Assembly: GCA_041396585.1 (NCBI GenBank)
Contig: JAWKYG010000020.1
Coordinates: 1 to 64,000, forward strand
DNA length: 64,000 nucleotides
Source of the DNA: JAUIAI01 sp041396585
GTDB taxonomy: Bacteria > Pseudomonadota > Gammaproteobacteria > Burkholderiales > Burkholderiaceae_E
Direction: 5' to 3'
A program made the position numbers and the translations under genes. The notes beneath the pieces were generated by a model. That model was given only the letters and a program-made list of their open reading frames with translations, did not search any database and was not told the DNA's origin. Of this stretch, positions 39,340 to 47,329 are shown piece by piece. The first letter of the stretch is position 1, and each line of letters begins with the position of its first letter.

Positions 39340-39440
39340 TGCAGCGGACAAAAAAGAGGGCGAGTAGCGTAAGGTCATCACGCGTACACGCCCCGAAATC
39401 GCGCGGTGGCTCGGGGATGCACGCCGCGCGAACTATCAAC

Positions 39441-39449
39441 TGCTATTCT
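39441..39449 (+). promoter_or_regulatory. Possible extended -10 promoter of the kinase operon
   Basis: TGCTATTCT (TG-n-TATTCT) lies about 100 bases after purL and 143 bases before the kinase start. No good -35 accompanies it. It would place the hairpin at 39472-39513 in the 5' leader. Confidence 0.35.
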
Positions 39450-39471
39450 GCCGACCTGCCCGGACGGCGGC

Positions 39472-39513
39472 TATCGGGGAGAATTTCCAGGCATCCCAGG
39501 GAAATCCCCGATA
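39472..39513. promoter_or_regulatory. Long inverted repeat upstream of the two-component operon
   Basis: Arms TATCGGGGA (39472-39480) and TCCCCGATA (39505-39513) are perfectly complementary, and an inner pair TTTCC (39484-39488) / GGAAA (39500-39504) extends the fold with a 3-base bulge and an 11-base loop. It is 78 bases before the kinase ATG in a 252-base gap with no gene. It could be an operator for the NarL-type regulator encoded downstream, or an RNA leader structure. Confidence 0.55.
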
Positions 39514-39591
39514 TGAGTGCTGCGAATTGATTCCAGTCAGTGTGATCCTGCCCGGCTGGCGCACCGTCGGGCCCGTGATGCGGGGCGCTCG

Positions 39592-41627
39592 ATGATACGT
39601 CCGTCGCTGGCGGCGCTGGCCGGTCTGATGTTCGGGTCGATCGCCACGCTGATGCTCTGGGTATATGCCGATAGGCTCTCCCAGCATGACCAGGACGAAG
39701 CATTCACGCAGCGCATCAGCCATGCGCGACTGGCGGTCGATCGCGCGCTGGATGAACTCACGGGATCGCTGCAGACGATACGCAGCCTGTTCGAGGCATC
39801 CGGGCAGCTGGATGCCGAGGATTTCGAGCGTGCAATGCGATTGCGCAGTCAGCGCCTGTTCCATACCGGGGTCCAGTTCATCGGCCTGGCCTTTGCCGGG
39901 ACGCCTGCCCGGGCGGACTGCACGCCAGCGCAGGGGCAACCGTGCCTGACGATCGGGCTGGCCTATCCGACGGCAACCAACGAGGTGATTCTGGGCGCCG
40001 ACCCCATGACCGATTCCGCGCGGCGGATGGCCATTGCACGGGCCATCGATACCGGGCACATTTCGGTCACCGAGCCTCTGCCGTTCGCGGCCGACAACAT
40101 TGCCGCACCGGGTCTGATCGCCTATCTGCCCATCTACCGACGGTCGGTCTCCCTGGCGTCGATCGAGGCCCGGCGCCGCGCGCTGGCCGCCATCGCCATG
40201 GTGTCTTTTTCGCTCGAGGACATCGTCCGCGCCGATCTGGGCGCGGGGTTTTTCAGGGTGCTCGGCTTTCGGATCACCGATCTCGGGCTGATTGGCGTGC
40301 CGAAATCGGAAGCCTCCGAAAACCCGATCGTGCTCAACGGCCCAGCGTTGATCCGTTATCACGCCACCGGCCGCGGCCCGTCCGAAATCCTGGCGGTGCG
40401 GTTGTTCCAGCGCGGATTTGCCGGGCACGAATGGCAGTACGCATTCGAGTTGCTGGCGCCGTCGCGCGCCGATGCCAGTGTGGCGACACCGCGCCTGATT
40501 CTGGTGCTCGGCGGGCTGTCCACGATCCTGCTCACGACCTTCCTGCAGTTCGTGTCACGGGCGCGAGTCAGAGCCGAAACCCTGGCCGGCGAGATGACCC
40601 GACACCTTCAGGAAAACGAAAGCCGCCTGCGTCTTGCGCTCGATGCGGCCCAGATGGGGGCCTGGAACTGGGATGCCGGCAGTGGCTTCGACGGGGACGG
40701 GCGCGCTCATGACCTGCTGTCCTTGCGCGGTCTTGCGCTTGTCGATCTTTTTGCCGATCTCGATGCCTCCGAGCGCGAGCGGGCGGTGGCGGCCATCGAT
40801 CAGGCCATGGCTGGCGATGGCATCGTGAGCTTCGAGGGGCGCTTGAAGGCGGAGCGCGGCACCCGGCATATCGAACTCGTCGCGAGGGTGGCGCGGGGCG
40901 CGGACGGCCGCCCGCTGCGCGCGGTCGGTCTGGTCAGGGATATCAGTGAGCGAACCGAACAAGCCAGCGCCCGCCGTCGCCTGATGTTACGGCTGGTGAC
41001 CGCGGAGGAGCAGGAACGGCGGCGTATCGCTCGCGAACTGCATGACCAACTCGGTCAGGAGATCACGGCGATCTCGTTCGGCCTCAAGCATCTTCAGGGG
41101 CTGGATGCCGAGCCGCAGGCGCGCGCCGATCTGGTGACCAGACTTCGTGAGATCGTGCAGGCGATCGATGAGCGCGTCGACCGCTTCATGCTCGATCTGC
41201 GTCCGGTGGTGCTGGACGACCTCGGCCTGGAGGCAGCCCTGCAGGCGCAGTTCGAACAGTGGGCCGGGGTGCATGGTATAGAGGTGAATTCACACTTCCT
41301 TGGGTTGCGGGAGCGGGTTCTGCCGTTCGAGGTGGCTACCACCACGTTTCGTCTGGTGCAGGAATCTTTGACCAATGTGGCCCGCCATGCTGGCGCCAGC
41401 GCCGTCGATGTGATCGTCGAGGCCGACGAACGAGGCTGCGCGTGGTCATCGAAGACAACGGCGAAGGGGCCCTGGAACCGATTACCGCGCGCCGCCAGGG
41501 TCTGGCCGGCATGCGTGAGCGCGTGGAATCATTGGGGGGCGAGTTTCGTTTCGAAACCAGCTCTGGTAGCGGATTCACGGTATTTGCCCGGATTCCTCTG
41601 GACGATGCCGACAGGAGCGGGGCGTGA
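39592..41627 (+). CDS. CHASE-domain sensor histidine kinase (HisKA_3), 3' frameshift
   Basis: Predicted inner-membrane sensor. Membrane segment 1 is at about residues 7-26, a periplasmic CHASE-like sensing domain spans 35-295, segment 2 is at about 300-320, followed by a PAS-like region (340-455) and the dimerisation/phosphoacceptor motif RRRIARELHDQLGQEITA with His484. The ATP-binding domain starts normally (FRLVQESLTNVARHAGAS) but near 41437 one base is missing: the G-boxes VVIEDNGEGA, GLAGMRERVESLGG and GSGFTVF are in the next frame, ending at 41627. Uncorrected, the frame runs to 41640 without an ATPase core. The corrected stop overlaps the regulator's GTG start. Confidence 0.88.
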
Positions 41628-42280
41628 ATCGGGTCATTAATGTGCTGCTCGTCGATGACCACGCACTCATGCGTGAGGGCATGCGCATGATGCTCAGTCG
41701 CGAGCCGGATGTGCGGGTGGTCGGCGAGGCGGAGGAAGGCGGAGAAGGCGTGCGGCTTGCGTTGCAGCTCAGGCCCGATGTGGTCGTCATGGATCTCTCG
41801 ATGCCGGGCATGAACGGTGCCAAGGCGACCGAGCGATTGCGCGAGCTCAGCCCGGAGGTGGCGGTGATCGCTCTGACCCGGCACGTGGACCAGGGCTATC
41901 TTCAACATGCGATGCGTGCCGGGGCGCGCGGTTATGTCATCAAGAAGGCCGCCGCCGAGGAGCTGCTGACCGCGATCCGTCGCGTCGCTGATGGCGAAAC
42001 CTATGTCGATCCCGGGTTGGCCAGCCGCATGGTGGGCCGCATCATGAGCAGCACGCCATTCGAGCGTGATTCGGGCTCACGCCCGCTGTCACCACGTGAG
42101 GAGCAGGTGCTGCGGCTGATCGCGCTCGGCCATTCCAATGCCGAGATCGCGGCGGAACTCGGCATCAGCGTGAAGACGGTGGAGTACCAACGGGCCCGGG
42201 GCATGGAGAAGCTCGGCATCCGATCTCGTGTTCAGATCGTTCAACATGCGCTGCGCGAGGGATGGCTCGATGATGCGTGA
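41624..42280 (+). CDS. NarL/FixJ-family response regulator
   Basis: Predicted 218-residue DNA-binding partner of the kinase just upstream. The receiver domain has Asp11-Asp12, phosphoacceptor Asp57 (VVVMDLSMPG) and Lys107; the C-terminal LuxR-type helix-turn-helix is at about 153-210 (LSPREEQVLRLIALGHSNAEIA, trimmed here to its key blocks REEQVLRLIA and VKTVEYQRA). It starts with GTG behind AGGAG and overlaps the kinase stop and the following TAXI gene. Confidence 0.93.
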   Translation: MNRVINVLLVDDHALMREGMRMMLSREPDVRVVGEAEEGGEGVRLALQLRPDVVVMDLSMPGMNGAKATERLRELSPEVAVIALTRHVDQGYLQHAMRAGARGYVIKKAAAEELLTAIRRVADGETYVDPGLASRMVGRIMSSTPFERDSGSRPLSPREEQVLRLIALGHSNAEIAAELGISVKTVEYQRARGMEKLGIRSRVQIVQHALREGWLDDA

Positions 42281-43286
42281 CAGGGGATGGCGCGCGCTTC
42301 GGGCGCTCGCGCTCGGATTAGCCGGCATCGGCTTTCTGACCTCGGCGTCGGCGGCCGGATCCGGCGTTGACGACGGTTCGGCTGCGAACCGCGGCCAACG
42401 ACTGGTGACCATCGGATCGGGCGAGTTCGGAGGGGTGTATTTCCCGGCCGCTGGCGCGCTTTGCCGACTGCTGAATCGCGAGACGGGCAGGCATGGTATC
42501 CGGTGTGTGGCCGAGCCCTCACGCGGGTCGCTGCAGAACGTTGCTGATCTGATCGACGATCGAACCGATTTCGGCATCGTCCAGACCGATATCCAGGCCG
42601 ATGCGGTGCAGGGCCGCGGTCGCTTCGCGATTCAGGGTCCGCAGCGGCAGTTGCGTGCATTGTTTGCCCTGCACGCGGAGCCCATCACGGTGCTGGCGCG
42701 ACTCGACGCGGCCGGCGCCGATTTCACCGATCTGCTTGCTCACCGGGTGGCCCTGGGCCAGCCGGCATCGGGCACGCGGGCCACACTCTCGATGTTGCTC
42801 GAGGCGCTTTCCATCAAGGAGTCGGAGTTCGCCGAGGTGCGTGATTACGGCCCGCTGATGGCGGGCAATGCCTTGTGTGAGAACCGCATCGATGCCTTTG
42901 CCTACGTGGTCGGGCATCCGAACCATCTCGTTCGCGGAGTGTCCGAGAGCTGCGCGATCCGTATCGTGGCGATCCGTGGGTCCGCGGTTTCGGCCTTGCT
43001 GGCCGACCGCCCTTATATGACACCGGCGAAAGTTCCGGGTGGCTTGTATGTCGGCGTCGATGAACCGGTATCGACGATCGGCGTGCGGGCCTCGCTCCTC
43101 ACCACGGAGCGAACCAGCGAGCGTATGGCCTATGAACTGACGCGCGCAGTGGGCGAGAATCTGGCCGCGCTTGGCGAACTCCATCCCGCGCTGGCCGGGC
43201 TGCGCATCGAGGATCTGCGCGCGGGCCTGACCGCGCCGCTGCATCCGGGCGCGGCCCGTTATTTCGCCGAGGTCGCCGCACGCTGA
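42270..43286 (+). CDS. TAXI-family periplasmic solute-binding protein in a two-component operon
   Basis: Predicted 338-residue exported TAXI protein: signal peptide to about residue 30 (cleavage near SASAAGS), then TIGSGEFGGVYFPAAGALC, GIRCVAEPSRGSLQN, DFGIVQTD, ASGTRATLSML and LHPGAARYFAEV. It begins inside the end of the regulator gene (two ATGs, 42270 and 42273), so it is co-translated with the kinase and regulator and no TRAP permease accompanies it. The most economical reading is a ligand-binding co-sensor that presents a solute to the CHASE domain, but it might also serve the TRAP permease at 27647. Ligand unknown. Confidence 0.88.
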   Translation: MMRDRGWRALRALALGLAGIGFLTSASAAGSGVDDGSAANRGQRLVTIGSGEFGGVYFPAAGALCRLLNRETGRHGIRCVAEPSRGSLQNVADLIDDRTDFGIVQTDIQADAVQGRGRFAIQGPQRQLRALFALHAEPITVLARLDAAGADFTDLLAHRVALGQPASGTRATLSMLLEALSIKESEFAEVRDYGPLMAGNALCENRIDAFAYVVGHPNHLVRGVSESCAIRIVAIRGSAVSALLADRPYMTPAKVPGGLYVGVDEPVSTIGVRASLLTTERTSERMAYELTRAVGENLAALGELHPALAGLRIEDLRAGLTAPLHPGAARYFAEVAAR

Positions 43287-43380
43287 CGGTGCGCATGCGC
43301 GGCGGGCGAATCCCGTAAAATCATCTGGCTAAGGGCTGGCGCGCAGCGCCGGCTCAGAACTCACCCTGGAGACTGTCCCC

Positions 43381-44562
43381 ATGGATCTTTCCTTTTCCGC
43401 CGAAGAACAGGCATTTCGCGAGGAGGTGCGCAGCTGGCTGGCCGAAAACGTGCCGGCTGAGTCGCGGCGCAAGGTGCTCGATTACGAGGAGCTCACCAAA
43501 GACGAACTCGTGCAATGGCACAAGATCCTCGCCAACAAAGGCTGGGTGGCGCCGCATTGGCCCCTGGAGTGGGGAGGCACCGACTGGACGCCGGCGCAAA
43601 AGCATATCTTCGACGAGGAATGCGGCCTGATCGGAACCCCTCCGATTGCGCCTTTCGGGCCTGTGATGTGTGGATCGGTGCTGCTGCGATTCGGCACCGA
43701 GGAACAGAAGAAGCGATTCCTGCCGCGCATCTACAACTGCGATGACTTCTGGTGTCAGGGCTACTCGGAGCCGGGCTCGGGCTCGGACCTGGCCTCGCTC
43801 AAGACCCGTGCGGACCGGGTTGGCGATCACTACATCGTCAATGGCCAGAAGATCTGGACCACGCTGGCCCATTATGGCGACTGGATCTTCTGCCTGGTTC
43901 GAACCGATTTCGATACCGCCAAGCGCCAGGATGGCATCAGCTTTCTGCTGATCGACATGAAGACCCCGGGCATCACGGTGCGGCCGTTGATCCTGCTCGA
44001 CGAAGGGCACGAGGTCAACGAGGTGTTCTTCGAAGATGTGAAGGTGCCGCGCGAGAATCTGGTGTACGAAGAAGACAAGGGCTGGACGGTCGCCAAGTAC
44101 CTGCTCGGATTCGAGCGGCTCAACACCGGTCGTATCGGCAGCTCCAAACGTGAGCTGCAGAAGCTCAAGGACCTGGCCGCCAAGACCATCCGCAACGGCA
44201 AGCCCCTGCTGGATGACATGCGCTTTCGCGATCGCCTCACGAGGATCGAGGTTGAGCTGATGTCGCTCGAGGTCACGAATCTGAGCTTCATTGACGCGAT
44301 GCAGCGCACCGGCCGCCCACCCGGGCCCGAGGTCTCGATGCTCAAGATCAAGGGCACCGAGATCCAGCAGGCGCTCACCGAACTGATGATGCAGGTTGCC
44401 GGCCCGCGTGTGGCGTCGTTCAAACCGATCGACTACGAAGGCTTCGATACCTTCAGTGCGCGTGCGGCACCGCGCTACTTCAACTATCGCAAAACCAGCA
44501 TCTATGCTGGTTCGAACGAGATCCAGCGCAACATCATCTCGAAGATGGCGCTGGGGCTCTGA
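43381..44562 (+). CDS. pimC: Acyl-CoA dehydrogenase, pimeloyl-CoA dehydrogenase large-subunit type
   Basis: FAD-dependent acyl-CoA dehydrogenase of 393 residues. Visible are the FAD-binding QGYSEPGSGSDLASL block (about 123-137), VNGQKIWTTLAHYGD, and the C-terminal YFNYRKTSIYAGSNEIQRNI region. Paired with a smaller acyl-CoA dehydrogenase directly downstream (32-base gap), it matches the PimC-PimD pair known from dicarboxylate and pimelate degradation in Rhodopseudomonas. Substrate is inferred from this pairing. A small GC hairpin lies in the 94 bases before it. Confidence 0.85.
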   Translation: MDLSFSAEEQAFREEVRSWLAENVPAESRRKVLDYEELTKDELVQWHKILANKGWVAPHWPLEWGGTDWTPAQKHIFDEECGLIGTPPIAPFGPVMCGSVLLRFGTEEQKKRFLPRIYNCDDFWCQGYSEPGSGSDLASLKTRADRVGDHYIVNGQKIWTTLAHYGDWIFCLVRTDFDTAKRQDGISFLLIDMKTPGITVRPLILLDEGHEVNEVFFEDVKVPRENLVYEEDKGWTVAKYLLGFERLNTGRIGSSKRELQKLKDLAAKTIRNGKPLLDDMRFRDRLTRIEVELMSLEVTNLSFIDAMQRTGRPPGPEVSMLKIKGTEIQQALTELMMQVAGPRVASFKPIDYEGFDTFSARAAPRYFNYRKTSIYAGSNEIQRNIISKMALGL

Positions 44563-44594
44563 CGCGCGCTGCCCTGACAAGGACGAATTCGATC

Positions 44595-45731
44595 ATGGAC
44601 TTTCAGTTTTCAGAAGAACAACAACTGCTCGCTGACTCGGTGAAGCGCTTGATTGAGCGCGGCTACGATTTCGAGGCCCGCAAGCAGTTCCTGCGCTCCG
44701 AGGCCGGTTACTCGGCGGACGCGTGGAGCGCGCTCGGCGAGATGGGTATCTTCGCCCTGCCGCTGGCCGAGGACAGTGGCGGCTTTGGCATGGGCGTGAT
44801 GGGCATGGTGCCGATCATGGAGCAGGTCGGGCACGGGCTGCTGCTCGAGCCCGTGGTGGCGACGCTGGTCGGCGCAAAGTTGATCGAGACGCTCGATGCC
44901 CAGGGGCAGTCCGAACTGCTGGGGCAATTGGCGCAAGGCCAGTGCCGCCTGGCGGTTGCGCTGCAGGAGGCGGGTGGCTCTGTCGATGCGGCGTCCATCG
45001 CCATGTCGGCCACCCAGGATGGCGGCGCATGGCGGCTCAGCGGCGAGAAGATCATGGTCAGCCATGCACCGATGGCCGAGCGTATCGTTGTCTGTGCCCG
45101 GGTCAGTGGACAGACGGGCGACGCTTCCGGGCTCGGTGCGTTCCTGGTCGATGCAGGTGCGGCCGGGCTGACGCTGCATCAGATGCGTACCGTCGACGGC
45201 TATCGGGCGGCTGACATCTCGTTCGAGAACGTCGCTGCGCAGGCGGTGGGTGAGCCAGGCAGCGCGGGTGCGGCAATCGAGGCGGCGCTCGACTACGGCA
45301 ATCTGCTGACCTGTGCGGAGGCGGTCGGCGCGATGGATTCCGCCAATGCCGCCACGCTCGAGTACATCAAGCAGCGCAAGCAGTTCGGTGTGCCGATCGG
45401 CGCATTCCAGGCGCTACAGCATCGGATGGTCGATATGACCGTTTCCGCGCAGCAGGCGCGCTCGATGCTGTACAAAGCCTGCGATGCATTCGACGCCGCG
45501 GCCAGTGGCGGGCTCGATGCACGTACCCGCCAGCGCATGGTCTCGGCCGCGAAGATCAAAGTCGGCGATGCCGCAAGGCAGATCGGGCAGGATGCCATTC
45601 AGCTGCACGGCGGGATGGGCATGACCGACGAAATGAAGGTCAGTCACACGTTCAAGCGCCTGACGATGATCTGCCAGCAGTACGGCGATGTCGATCATCA
45701 TCTCGAGCGCTTTGCGGCCACCGACGGCTGA
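44595..45731 (+). CDS. pimD: Acyl-CoA dehydrogenase, pimeloyl-CoA dehydrogenase small-subunit type
   Basis: 378-residue acyl-CoA dehydrogenase with the usual helical N-domain (MDFQFSEEQQLLADSVKRL), a beta domain and the C-terminal YIKQRKQFGVPIGAFQALQH and QLHGGMGMTDE motifs. It is shorter and more diverged at the FAD site than its upstream partner, as in PimD. The last 34 bases overlap the convergent lysR gene. No CoA ligase, thiolase or hydratase is adjacent, so the pair is a partial degradation module. Confidence 0.85.
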   Translation: MDFQFSEEQQLLADSVKRLIERGYDFEARKQFLRSEAGYSADAWSALGEMGIFALPLAEDSGGFGMGVMGMVPIMEQVGHGLLLEPVVATLVGAKLIETLDAQGQSELLGQLAQGQCRLAVALQEAGGSVDAASIAMSATQDGGAWRLSGEKIMVSHAPMAERIVVCARVSGQTGDASGLGAFLVDAGAAGLTLHQMRTVDGYRAADISFENVAAQAVGEPGSAGAAIEAALDYGNLLTCAEAVGAMDSANAATLEYIKQRKQFGVPIGAFQALQHRMVDMTVSAQQARSMLYKACDAFDAAASGGLDARTRQRMVSAAKIKVGDAARQIGQDAIQLHGGMGMTDEMKVSHTFKRLTMICQQYGDVDHHLERFAATDG

Positions 45732-46612
45732 CGCGCCGCCTGCGGATCGGGCTCGGGCGGGCGGCCGCTTCGCCCGAGCCGCTGCAGGAGCTGGTTTCTC
45801 AATGCCACGGCCGCCGCGCCGGGGCGCTCGGCGCTCAGCAGATAGACGTCCACGCTGGGCAGCGCCGGCAACTCGCCCTGATACGCATACAGATCGTGCG
45901 CCTCGCCAACGGCTGCCGGCAGTGCTCCGACTCCGATGCCGGCGGCAATCGCTTCGATCGCACTCGCCAGCGACCCGCCTCGCAGTGCGAGCGTACAGGG
46001 CCGGTTCTGGCCTTGCGCGAGTGCACGCGCTATCGCCTGACGCGCATTGTCATAGGGCGTTTCGACCAGGGGCAAGGCAAGGCCGTGCGCGGCGTCGGGC
46101 GCGCGCCCGAACCAGCGCATACGCTCACGCCGCACGAGCCGGCCGCGGCTGGCATCGGCAGGATTCATCACCAGCATCAGGTCCAGGCCGTTTGCCGCGA
46201 ACATGCGATCGATCTCTCCGGCCTCCGCCAGATGCACATTCAGCGTGACCTCCGGATGACTGCGCGCAAAGCGAGCCACGGCATCACTGAGCGCGAACGC
46301 CTGCCAGATGACTTCGGTGGTGCCAAGGCCGATGGTTCCACCGAGGCGGGCATCATCGACCCGGGCGGCCGCCACCATGTGCAGTTCGACGATCTCCTCG
46401 GCGATGGGCAGCAGTCGCTCACCAGCCGGTGCCAGGGCCACACGTCTGGTCGAGCGCTGGAACAGGGGCTGGCCCACGATCTCCTCGAGCCGCGCGATCT
46501 GCGAGCTCACCGTGGACTGACGCGTGCCGAGAGCGGCAGCCGCCTTCGAGAAGCTCTGATAGGTGGCCACAAGCACGAAGGCCCGTAGCGCCGATGGGGA
46601 AGCGTCCAGCAT
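45698..46612 (-). CDS. LysR-family transcriptional regulator
   Basis: 304-residue LTTR with an N-terminal helix-turn-helix (LRAFVLVATYQSFSKAAAAL, TRQSTVSSQIARLE) and a GcvA/AmpR-like effector domain (GLGTTEVIWQAFALSDAVA, GGSLASAIEAIAAGIGVGAL). It points toward pimD and overlaps its 3' end by 34 bases, so the two transcripts are antisense at the tail. Control of pimCD is possible but not shown, because its own promoter lies on the far side. The C-terminal basic tail is poorly conserved-looking. Confidence 0.9.
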   Translation of the reverse strand: MLDASPSALRAFVLVATYQSFSKAAAALGTRQSTVSSQIARLEEIVGQPLFQRSTRRVALAPAGERLLPIAEEIVELHMVAAARVDDARLGGTIGLGTTEVIWQAFALSDAVARFARSHPEVTLNVHLAEAGEIDRMFAANGLDLMLVMNPADASRGRLVRRERMRWFGRAPDAAHGLALPLVETPYDNARQAIARALAQGQNRPCTLALRGGSLASAIEAIAAGIGVGALPAAVGEAHDLYAYQGELPALPSVDVYLLSAERPGAAAVALRNQLLQRLGRSGRPPEPDPQAARQPSVAAKRSR

Positions 46613-46749
46613 CGAGAACCTCGCGAGTCGTTGGCGTCAATGACGCCGATTGAACGCGTTCTGCGGATGATAGCGTAGACGCTGTTGACTTCCGATCCGT
46701 TCAGAAGAGGCTGCTCAGGCCTGCTGCCCGTCGGCGCGCCGCTGATTGC

Positions 46750-47118
46750 TCATGCGGACGGGATGAAGGTGTCATCGTCCTGGTGTTTGCGCTCGAAAAT
46801 CAGGAAATCATAGTAGCCGCATTTGTTGCCGTTCGGATATTGCCGGCAGACGGAGGGGCGCGCCTTGTAGATCGTGCAGCGCCGCTCATCGGTATCGAAA
46901 AACCGGCAGATGCTGCCGTAGACCTCGTCCTTTCGATGGCGCAGGATGCGCTCGTCCGGCGTGTACCAGCGGAAATACTTCTTCTCGGCCTCTTCGAAGC
47001 TCATGTCGAAGTGGCGGGCGATCCGCTTGACATCACTGTCCTTGGCCTCGATCCGATCATAGGAGCAGCAGTAGCCGGGGCACTTTGCACAGTCGTAGCG
47101 AATTTTCTTGTCGGCCAT
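46750..47118 (-). CDS. YkgJ-family cysteine-cluster protein
   Basis: 122-residue soluble protein of the YkgJ/UPF0153 family, thought to bind zinc or an iron-sulfur cluster. The cysteine pattern is CAKCPGYCC (residues 10-18), SICRFF, RRCTIY, PSVCRQYP and NKCGYY, matching the family. Function is unknown. It is flanked by short non-coding gaps (137 and 211 bases) in which no gene was seen. Confidence 0.9.
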   Translation of the reverse strand: MADKKIRYDCAKCPGYCCSYDRIEAKDSDVKRIARHFDMSFEEAEKKYFRWYTPDERILRHRKDEVYGSICRFFDTDERRCTIYKARPSVCRQYPNGNKCGYYDFLIFERKHQDDDTFIPSA

Positions 47119-47329
47119 CGGGCAGACTCCTGAACGAACTTTATCCAGCGTTCAGTGTAGCGATCGAGATGTGAGTCCCGCGTTGTTTCCGTGGTGTGGA
47201 TCACCCACTCGGGGCCGATTTAATGCGTACCCGATCGCTCGTGTCATGACTCAGGAGCCCGCCCCGTTTCGGGCCAGCCCGAAGGGTTCGGCCCTCGCGC
47301 AACACGATGCGATCTTTTGATTCGGGAAA

